Positions 57,683 through 64,000 of a stretch of 64,000 bases of DNA are shown here, piece after piece; within the stretch, counting starts at the first letter, position 1; every line of letters starts with the position of its first letter. The stretch lies in contig CACJLQ010000004.1 in the NCBI GenBank assembly GCA_902594275.1, positions 1 through 64,000 of the forward strand, written 5' to 3'. Source of the DNA: an uncultured Litorivicinus sp. GTDB taxonomy: Bacteria > Pseudomonadota > Gammaproteobacteria > Pseudomonadales > Litorivicinaceae. The notes under the pieces are model-generated. The model worked only from the letters and a program-made list of their open reading frames with translations, was not told the origin of the DNA and did not search any database. Both the position numbers and the translations under genes were made by a program.

Positions 57683-58767
57683 TGCTTCGGATCCTCTGGT
57701 TATTGATCGCTCTATGGAGCACTCAGAACCAGGCGAACGAGATTCGTAACGCAGAAACTCAACGTCAGGAGGCTGAGCAACAACTCAAAACGCTAAAGCA
57801 AGATGTTAAGCTTGATACAAAAAAACTGAAAGTCATCGAGTCTGAGCTCAATCGTTTGAACGTAGAATCAAAAAAACTCACCCGCGAAATTACCTCCTCG
57901 GAACAATTACTTCGCGAGTTAACCGAAACGCAGAAAACGACTGAAGAGCATATCAACGGGATTACCAAAGAACTCAAAGATTTGATTGAACAATATCGGG
58001 CAGAATTGGTTGCTTACTACGTTACTGGATCAACCTTGCGATCAAATGCAATGACTGCCAATGAACTGGCCGACTACCTTCCATTTCTTCTCGATGCACG
58101 ACAAAACAATGCACGAGCGATTGAGCAAAAAGCCAACCATCTCCGCTCCCTGCTTGCAGACCAAGAGCAACAGACGCAAGTTACACAAAAAACATTACTT
58201 GACCTGACCGATACACGGGATGCGTTATCACAAAAAACCCGGGATCAACGACAACTACTGGCGAGTGTTAGTCGCACACTGAAAACGAAACAACAGCGTG
58301 AAGATGCATTAAAATCAGATCTTCAATCCCTTGATCGCCGCATTAAGTCGCTACAACTTCAATCAGGTAGCGCAGGGCTTCAATCTCTCAAAGGAAAAAT
58401 GCGATGGCCCGTTGACGGCCGTGTGCTCAGACGGTTTGGGCAAAACCGGCAAGATGGTTTTGGCGATTGGCAGGGGCTTGTGATCAGCACGACGGATAAT
58501 AGCGAAGTGAAGGCTGTGCAAGCAGGTAAGGTGGCTTATGCCGGATATCTCCTTGGCTATGGCCTGGTCGTGGTCATTGCCCACAACGATGGTCACGCGA
58601 CAATTTATGGCCATAACCAAAGCTTAACTGTTGAAACTGGCCAAACCGTTTTAGCGAGGCAAGTGATTGCGATTGCTGGAAATACAGGTAGTCTGAATAT
58701 CACCGCATTATATTTTGGAGTGACTCGAAATGGAAAGCCAGTCAACCCAAGCTCATGGTTAAATTGA
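57682..58767 (+). CDS. envC: Murein hydrolase activator EnvC
   Basis: 361 residues from the ATG that overlaps the gpmI stop; a longer frame from 57547 lies inside gpmI. Signal peptide, then about 220 residues of coiled coil (heptads through 25-245), then a LytM/M23 domain. The domain has lost its zinc ligands: the usual HxxxD position reads QGLVIS and the HxH position ALYFGV, so it should activate amidases (AmiA/AmiB) rather than cut glycan strands itself. Confidence 0.92.
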   Translation: MLRILWLLIALWSTQNQANEIRNAETQRQEAEQQLKTLKQDVKLDTKKLKVIESELNRLNVESKKLTREITSSEQLLRELTETQKTTEEHINGITKELKDLIEQYRAELVAYYVTGSTLRSNAMTANELADYLPFLLDARQNNARAIEQKANHLRSLLADQEQQTQVTQKTLLDLTDTRDALSQKTRDQRQLLASVSRTLKTKQQREDALKSDLQSLDRRIKSLQLQSGSAGLQSLKGKMRWPVDGRVLRRFGQNRQDGFGDWQGLVISTTDNSEVKAVQAGKVAYAGYLLGYGLVVVIAHNDGHATIYGHNQSLTVETGQTVLARQVIAIAGNTGSLNITALYFGVTRNGKPVNPSSWLN

Positions 58768-58771
58768 GAAC

Positions 58772-60025
58772 ATGATGAAAAACATTCGAAACATTCTGAG
58801 CTTTCTGGTTGTCATCCCTGTAGCCGCTCAGGCTGTAGAGCAGTCATCTGACGTCGAGTCATTAGATGCGTTACGCGCCTTCATTGAAGTCTATGAGCAT
58901 ATTAAAGGCGAATATGTCGAAGAAATTGACGACCAAACATTACTCAATGATGCCATTAATGGCATGGTGACTAAGCTTGACCCACATTCGGGTTACCTCA
59001 AACCACGCGATGTTTCGAGTCTTCGCGACTCAACATCTGGTTCATTTGGCGGAATCGGCATCGAAATGGATGTGATCGATGGTCTCGTCAAAGTCATTGC
59101 ACCGATTGATGACTCTCCCGCCTCACGTGCAGGAATTCTTGCAAAAGACATCATTACTCACGTTGACGAAGAACCTGTACGAGACATTAGCCTTCAAGAA
59201 GCCATTGAAATCCTACGCGGGCCCCTCGGATCAGCAGTCACTCTTAGCATTCTCAGGGAAGTCGAGGGCCAACCGCAGGAAGTGACTGTATCGCTAGAGC
59301 GCGCAGTCATACGCGTTACGAGTGTGCAGCACGAAATGTTACCTCATGGTATCGGCTACCTTCGAATCTCACAGTTTCAAAATCGGACCGGTCCAGATCT
59401 AATAAAAGCGATTAGCAATTTCCAATCACAGGGCGAATTCAATGGGTTAATCCTTGATTTAAGAAACAATCCTGGCGGAGTTTTATCAGCCGCAATCGAA
59501 GTTACCGACGCGTTCATCAATGAGGGATTGATCGTTAGCACGAAAGGCCGTGACGAGTTCTTAGATTCGAAATATAAGGCAACGAACGAGACGGTCTTAG
59601 CCGATCAACCAATTGTTGTTTTAATCAACGGCGGCTCAGCATCCGCAGCCGAAATCGTTGCTGGCGCATTACAGGATCACGAGCGTGCTGTGCTGATCGG
59701 AACTCCATCGTTCGGGAAAGGTTCTGTCCAAACAATTCTAGCGCTCGAAAACAAATACGCGCTCAAACTCACCACGGCACTTTATTACACGCCAAACGGG
59801 CGTTCGATTCAGGCCACGGGCATTCAACCAACAATTCAAGTGTCCGAGGGAGAAGCATTAATCGAGACCGATATCCGGATTCGTGAAGCAGATTTACCTA
59901 AGCATTTGGAGAATTCCAGTGAGCAATCTGGAAGCAGTAACAAAATCGTCGATCGACTGACTGAAGACAATCAATTGCTTCATGCTTACAACCTACTACG
60001 CGGTTCGCAGTTGTTGATTCGTTAG
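58772..60025 (+). CDS. ctpA: C-terminal processing peptidase (S41 family)
   Basis: 417 residues. Signal peptide, N-terminal helical region, PDZ domain (about 90-175) with GGIGIEMDV, and the S41 protease core with catalytic S291 (GGSASAAEI) and K316 ([10 protein letters not shown]), spaced 25 residues as in Prc/CtpA. Trims periplasmic or envelope proteins. Directly follows envC, as in many relatives, hinting at a role in septal cell-wall turnover. Its end overlaps convergent hisF by 4 bp. Confidence 0.93.
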   Translation: MMKNIRNILSFLVVIPVAAQAVEQSSDVESLDALRAFIEVYEHIKGEYVEEIDDQTLLNDAINGMVTKLDPHSGYLKPRDVSSLRDSTSGSFGGIGIEMDVIDGLVKVIAPIDDSPASRAGILAKDIITHVDEEPVRDISLQEAIEILRGPLGSAVTLSILREVEGQPQEVTVSLERAVIRVTSVQHEMLPHGIGYLRISQFQNRTGPDLIKAISNFQSQGEFNGLILDLRNNPGGVLSAAIEVTDAFINEGLIVSTKGRDEFLDSKYKATNETVLADQPIVVLINGGSASAAEIVAGALQDHERAVLIGTPSFGKGSVQTILALENKYALKLTTALYYTPNGRSIQATGIQPTIQVSEGEALIETDIRIREADLPKHLENSSEQSGSSNKIVDRLTEDNQLLHAYNLLRGSQLLIR

Positions 60026-60783
60026 AGGCGAACTTCAATCCCCGCGGCCGCCATTACCTCTTTTGCTTCACCAATCGTGTGATGCGCAAAATGAAAGATA
60101 CTCGCCGCAAGAACCGCTTCAGCATGACCTTGAACGACACCATCGACCAAGTGATTGAGATGACCAACGCCACCAGATGCAACCACTGGAACAGTCACGG
60201 CATCTGCTACTGACCGCGTTAAACCCAAATCAAATCCATCGCGTGTCCCATCTCGATCCATCGAGGTCAAGAGGATTTCTCCCGCACCGTAAGAGACCAT
60301 TCGTACGGCCCACTCGACAGCGTCGAGTCCTGTTGGCTTACGGCCACCATGAGTAAAAATTTCCCAACGGGCTTGCTCAACTTGCTTTGCGTCAATTGCA
60401 ACCACGATGCACTGTGACCCAAACTTTTCGGCTGCTTTTTTGACCAATTCAGGCTCAAAAACAGCCGCCGTATTAATCGAAACTTTATCGGCTCCAGCCA
60501 ACAATAAATCACGAATGTTATCTAGATACCTGACGCCACCACCGACGGTTAGAGGAATAAACACCTCACTCGCCATACGAGACACCGTCTCTAATGTCGT
60601 TGCTCGATTTTCATGACTAGCCGTGATATCCAAAAACGTAATCTCATCGGCACCTTCTTGATTGTATCGGCGGCTGACTTCAACAGGATCACCCGCATCA
60701 CGGATATCCTCAAATTGAACACCTTTGACAACCCGACCCTGATCAACATCTAGACAAGGAATGATACGCTTGGCAAGGCCCAA
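60022..60783 (-). CDS. hisF: Imidazole glycerol phosphate synthase, cyclase subunit
   Basis: 253 residues, TIM barrel. [16 protein letters not shown] at the start with catalytic D11-like Asp, and [12 protein letters not shown] at the phosphate site. It begins at a TTG placed directly after the hisA stop. With HisH converts PRFAR and glutamine to IGP and AICAR. Last gene of hisB-hisH-hisA-hisF. Confidence 0.96.
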   Translation of the reverse strand: MGLAKRIIPCLDVDQGRVVKGVQFEDIRDAGDPVEVSRRYNQEGADEITFLDITASHENRATTLETVSRMASEVFIPLTVGGGVRYLDNIRDLLLAGADKVSINTAAVFEPELVKKAAEKFGSQCIVVAIDAKQVEQARWEIFTHGGRKPTGLDAVEWAVRMVSYGAGEILLTSMDRDGTRDGFDLGLTRSVADAVTVPVVASGGVGHLNHLVDGVVQGHAEAVLAASIFHFAHHTIGEAKEVMAAAGIEVRL

Positions 60784-61515
60784 TTAGTTGGACTCCGTTA
60801 ACGCAATTGCTTCAGCCAAGTCCAACGTGCCTTCATAGATTGCACGGCCCGTAATTGCGCCGACGACACCATCAGATTCAACTGCCAATAAAGCTGTTAC
60901 ATCACCCAAACCTTTTAGCCCACCCGATGCAATGATCGGACATCCTGTCTCTCTTGCGAGCGATGCAGTTGCATCAATATTGACCCCGGATAGCATGCCA
61001 TCGCGCCCAATGTCGGTATAAACAACAGAAGATGCGCCAACGTCGGCAAACCGTTTGACAACCTCAGTCGCTGATACGGTACTTGCCTTTGCCCAACCTT
61101 CAGTTGCAACCCAGCCGTCTTTGGCGTCAACGCCAACAATGATATGACCCGGAAATCGCTGACACGCCTCAGTCACGAACTCGGGCTCTTTGACGGCCTG
61201 AGTTCCGATAATCACCCAAAACAAACCGAGATCAAGATAGGCTTCGATAGTGGCAAGATCGCGGACTCCTCCACCAAGCTGAACTTGTAATTGTGGAAAC
61301 GTTGCAAGAATGCCTGCAACCGCCTGTTTATTCTCAGGCTTTCCTGCGAACGCGCCATCGAGATCGACCACATGCAAACGTCCAGCACCTGCTTCAACCC
61401 AGCGCGACGCTGTCGCTACTGGATCATCTGAATAGACCGTCGCGTCGTCCATACGACCCTGACGTAAACGCACACAGGTTCCGTTTTTCAAATCAATCGC
61501 AGGAATAATCAGCAT
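60784..61515 (-). CDS. hisA: Phosphoribosyl-formimino-AICAR-P isomerase
   Basis: 243 residues from the ATG of [12 protein letters not shown] (a TTG four codons upstream is less likely; GGGACGGGG precedes the ATG). Catalytic Asp in IDLKNG and in [17 protein letters not shown] barrel paralogous to HisF. Opens the ring of ProFAR. Confidence 0.95.
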   Translation of the reverse strand: MLIIPAIDLKNGTCVRLRQGRMDDATVYSDDPVATASRWVEAGAGRLHVVDLDGAFAGKPENKQAVAGILATFPQLQVQLGGGVRDLATIEAYLDLGLFWVIIGTQAVKEPEFVTEACQRFPGHIIVGVDAKDGWVATEGWAKASTVSATEVVKRFADVGASSVVYTDIGRDGMLSGVNIDATASLARETGCPIIASGGLKGLGDVTALLAVESDGVVGAITGRAIYEGTLDLAEAIALTESN

Positions 61516-62150
61516 GCCCCGTCCCAAGTCAAAAAGTTTCGATAAAGATGAATGCCAGCGTCATGCGATTTTTCAGGATGAAATTGCACCCCAAAGACAT
61601 TGGGCTTAGAGAGTGCCGCCGCAAACGGCGCACCGTACTCGCAGGTCCCAACTACGCACTCTGCTGTGGCGTCGGCATACCGGTAGCTGTGGACGAAATA
61701 AAAACGTGTCCGATCAGCTATCCCATTCCACATTGGATGTTGACGTTGTTCGACCTCGTTCCAGCCCATATGCGGGACTTTCAACGCGTCTCCTTTCAGA
61801 TTTTTCATCGATTTAGAGAATTGCGTAATCTGCCCAGAAAACACGCCTAACGCATCAACACCTGCGCTCTCCTCTCCAGACTCGGTCAGGATTTGCATAC
61901 CAACACACACACCCATCAGTGGTTTTTCCTGAATGACTCCGAGCACGACTAAATCGAGCCCTCGTTCTTTCAGGCCTTGCATGCAGTCACCCATCGCACC
62001 CACACCGGGCAACACGACACGATCGGCAGACCGAATTTCTTCTGCGTCAGCAGTGACGAGCACACGACACTGTCCCGCATACTCAACCGCTTTGGCAACA
62101 CTGTGCAAATTCCCAGACCCGTAATCAATGACGGCGACGGTTTGCGTCAT
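61509..62150 (-). CDS. hisH: Imidazole glycerol phosphate synthase, glutaminase subunit
   Basis: 213 residues. Class-I glutamine amidotransferase with nucleophile Cys in GVCVGMQIL and His/Glu in [10 protein letters not shown]; opens with [14 protein letters not shown]. Supplies ammonia to HisF through the shared channel. Starts directly after the hisB stop; overlaps hisA by 7 bp. Confidence 0.96.
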   Translation of the reverse strand: MTQTVAVIDYGSGNLHSVAKAVEYAGQCRVLVTADAEEIRSADRVVLPGVGAMGDCMQGLKERGLDLVVLGVIQEKPLMGVCVGMQILTESGEESAGVDALGVFSGQITQFSKSMKNLKGDALKVPHMGWNEVEQRQHPMWNGIADRTRFYFVHSYRYADATAECVVGTCEYGAPFAAALSKPNVFGVQFHPEKSHDAGIHLYRNFLTWDGAC

Positions 62151-62744
62151 TTACAGCGACCCTTTCGTTGAGGGAATCATTCCTCCCATCCGAGGATCTG
62201 GGCTCAATGCCATTCGCAGAGCACGGCCAAAGGCTTTAAAAACTGTTTCAATTTGATGGTGAGAATTATCACCTTTGAAATTATCGATGTGCAAAGTCAC
62301 CTGCGCGTGATTCACAAATCCCTGGAAGAACTCGCGGAATAAGTCAACATCGAAACCCCCAACAGCTGAGCGAGTGAAAGGGACATCGTAGAATAAGCCA
62401 GGTCGACCAGAAAAATCGATCACAACTCGGCTGAGTGCCTCATCGAGCGGTACATAGGCATGTCCGTAACGCGTCATTCCTTTTTTATCACCAACGGCTT
62501 CAGCAAAGGCCTGCCCAAGCGTTATTCCAACATCTTCCACAGTGTGGTGGTCATCTATCGCTAAATCCCCAGTCGCATGAATCGACAGATCAACTAATCC
62601 GTGGCGTGAGACCTGATCGAGCATATGCTCGAAAAACGGAATGCCTGTTTTAAAGTCGCCGACACCGGTTCCATCAAGATTTAGCCTGATTTGAATCTGT
62701 GTTTCTAATGTATTTCTTTCCACTGAGGCAATACGATCTGCCAT
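62151..62744 (-). CDS. hisB: Imidazoleglycerol-phosphate dehydratase
   Basis: 197 residues, so the monofunctional dehydratase without the HAD phosphatase domain that enterobacterial HisB carries. The manganese-binding repeats [11 protein letters not shown] and [13 protein letters not shown] are both present. A separate histidinol-phosphate phosphatase must exist elsewhere. First gene of the his cluster; AAGGAA precedes the ATG. Confidence 0.96.
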   Translation of the reverse strand: MADRIASVERNTLETQIQIRLNLDGTGVGDFKTGIPFFEHMLDQVSRHGLVDLSIHATGDLAIDDHHTVEDVGITLGQAFAEAVGDKKGMTRYGHAYVPLDEALSRVVIDFSGRPGLFYDVPFTRSAVGGFDVDLFREFFQGFVNHAQVTLHIDNFKGDNSHHQIETVFKAFGRALRMALSPDPRMGGMIPSTKGSL

Positions 62745-62759
62745 GGCCTGTTCCTTAAG

Positions 62760-62785
62760 CCGTTATAAACACCGTAGTATAACGG
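62760..62785. promoter_or_regulatory. Perfect dyad in the hisB-asmA gap
   Basis: CCGTTATA (62760-62767), a 10-bp spacer, then TATAACGG (62778-62785). The arms carry TATAAC on each strand, so they may be back-to-back -10 elements, or a repressor site covering both promoters. Binding protein unknown. Confidence 0.5.
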
Positions 62786-62815
62786 GACTGGGTCTAACTG
62801 ACGACAGAGGGTATC

Positions 62816-64000
62816 ATGCGAATTTTTAAAGCTCTTCTCATACTGGTGACGTTTTCCATTGTTGTTGTTGCGGCTTCAGTGGCTTACATCACACAGGTTC
62901 TCGACCCAAATGACCTGAAGCCAACGCTAATCGAAACTGCAGAAAAGCAACAAATTAACCTACGATTAGATGGCAATATTGCTTGGACTTTTTGGCCATG
63001 GTTTGGACTTACAGTCGAAAATGTTCAGGCGAATTCTGTAAATTGGACCTTTGACGCAGATCAACTTGAGGGTTCTCTTTCAATTTTATCGATTTTGTCT
63101 GACACCATCGTCATCGACGAACTGACCGCAATGTCTCCAAGAGTCAGATTTGATCTGAGCAAATCCTCAAACGCTGATTCAGCTACAAAAGAGTCCTCAG
63201 AAAGCGCAAATAGGGCTGTATTGATCCGGCAATTAGCAATTCAAAGTGGTGCGATTGAGGGTTTGTATCCTGGGTTGACGCTCAATCGATTGAATTTATC
63301 GATCGATTCTCTCAGCCCCGCGACCGCGAGCCGTCTTGAACTCGAGACCTATGTTGAATGGGATGAGAAACAAGCACCTTTGAAGATCGGCGCACAAATT
63401 GTTCCAACCGCCACCTTCGATGGTCTGACCATTCGAGACCTCGAGTTGCAATCACGCGATTTAACACTTGGCTACACCGGTTACCTCAGTGCATCTAAAT
63501 CAGGGCAATTTAGTGGGGAGGGCCAACTGTATGTCGATGAGCTATCCCTGCGAAAATGGCTGAGAACGGGTAATTTTGACGTTCCTAAGACGAATGAATT
63601 GGATCGGTTTAACCGCTTCCAATTAAACACCGGGCTCAAAGTGTCTAACGATCTCGTCAGTCTCCGACCATTTGCTTTGACACTGGATGAGACATCAATT
63701 GATGGACGCGTTGACTTGCAATTGAATCCACTCAATATTGATCTGGAGCTGTTGGCGGATACGCTCAATTTAGATCACTATGTGACGACTGAGGCAGATG
63801 CAGACTCGGAACAATCAAATCTGCCACCTGTTTTACTCGGCACCTACAAGATTGATGTTGGCTCGTTGATCGTCAATCAACACGAATTGACTGACGTCGG
63901 TGTAGATCTTGGAATCGGTGCAGACGAAATTACACTCGGGCGGCTGGATGCCAACTTATTTGGCGGCGAGCTTCGCGCTGCTGGCACCCATCTAATCGCC
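62816..64000 (+). CDS. AsmA family protein, N-terminal part (cut by window edge)
   Basis: The frame stays open for 395 codons to the end of the window. It begins with an uncleaved signal/membrane helix (about 4-26), then the AsmA signature VLDPNDLKPTLIETAEKQ and LDGNIAWTFWPWFGLTVENVQ. The remainder is beta-strand-rich. AsmA-like proteins are inner-membrane-anchored, bridge-type proteins linked to phospholipid transport to the outer membrane. Divergent from hisB, as in Pseudomonas. Confidence 0.88.
   Translation, partial: MRIFKALLILVTFSIVVVAASVAYITQVLDPNDLKPTLIETAEKQQINLRLDGNIAWTFWPWFGLTVENVQANSVNWTFDADQLEGSLSILSILSDTIVIDELTAMSPRVRFDLSKSSNADSATKESSESANRAVLIRQLAIQSGAIEGLYPGLTLNRLNLSIDSLSPATASRLELETYVEWDEKQAPLKIGAQIVPTATFDGLTIRDLELQSRDLTLGYTGYLSASKSGQFSGEGQLYVDELSLRKWLRTGNFDVPKTNELDRFNRFQLNTGLKVSNDLVSLRPFALTLDETSIDGRVDLQLNPLNIDLELLADTLNLDHYVTTEADADSEQSNLPPVLLGTYKIDVGSLIVNQHELTDVGVDLGIGADEITLGRLDANLFGGELRAAGTHLIA

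Overview
The window is a compact, almost purely chromosomal stretch of a gammaproteobacterium. Gene content and order (hemE-gltD-gltB-damX-like-aroB-aroK-[pil]-mrcA-nuclease-rpmE-priA-argS-SPOR-hslVU-ubiEJB-hisIE-tatABC, then typA-glnA-ntrBC-secB-grxC-gpmI-envC-ctp-hisFAHB-asmA) follow, from memory, the layout of Pseudomonadales/Oceanospirillales chromosomes. Spacing is tight, with many 1-8 bp overlaps and few intergenic gaps above 200 bp, as in a modest-sized, probably aquatic genome. I see no tRNA, rRNA, CRISPR array, insertion sequence, prophage or plasmid gene.

Layout. 1-5.1 kb (minus): ferric-iron ABC importer (permease cut by the window edge, and binding protein), a DUF3192 lipoprotein, and an overlapping trio of nagA, an N-acetylglucosamine kinase-like gene and an ornithine decarboxylase-like gene. 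5.2-9 kb (minus): parE, DUF1249, nudF, thiD. 9-13.5 kb (plus): lptM, lysA, dapF, DUF484, xerC, yigB. 13.5-16.2 kb (minus): a D-2-hydroxyacid dehydrogenase, then amtB and glnK with a sigma-54 promoter and NtrC-type sites. 16.4-19.9 kb (plus): ubiK and an error-prone DNA polymerase (dnaE2) with a LexA box on its start codon. 19.9-32.1 kb (minus): tolC, hemE, metY, gltD, gltB, a DamX-like ATPase, aroB, aroK, then a relic of pilQ. 32.6-35.1 kb: mrcA. 35-36 kb (minus): a secreted nuclease and rpmE. 36-47.9 kb (plus): priA and a long tight operon from argS to tatC. 47.9-50.7 kb (minus): pip and typA. 50.8-54.9 kb (plus): glnA-ntrB-ntrC with NtrC sites. 54.9-56 kb (minus): secB, grxC, rhodanese. 56.1-60 kb (plus): gpmI, envC, ctp. 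60-62.7 kb (minus): hisF, hisA, hisH, hisB. 62.8 kb to the end: start of an asmA gene.

How the parts work together. Nitrogen control dominates: glnK-amtB, gltBD and glnA-ntrB-ntrC all lie here, and the glnK and glnA upstream regions share GCAC-N7-GTGC palindromes plus -24/-12 promoters, so NtrC encoded here probably drives both. Envelope genes are spread through the window (mrcA, envC, SPOR protein, DamX-like, TolC, LptM, Tat, SecB, AsmA). Ubiquinone synthesis (ubiE, ubiJ, ubiB, ubiK) and histidine synthesis (hisIE and hisBHAF, split into two loci 15 kb apart) are each represented by several genes.

I found no clear new multigene system. The most interesting observations are a decayed pilQ tail marking loss of the pilMNOPQ block, a predicted leaderless LexA-controlled dnaE2, two long hairpins that involve ribosome-binding sites (typA/pip and glnA/ntrB), a phased NtrC array, a TatC with a long acidic tail, and a DamX-like protein lacking the SPOR domain.
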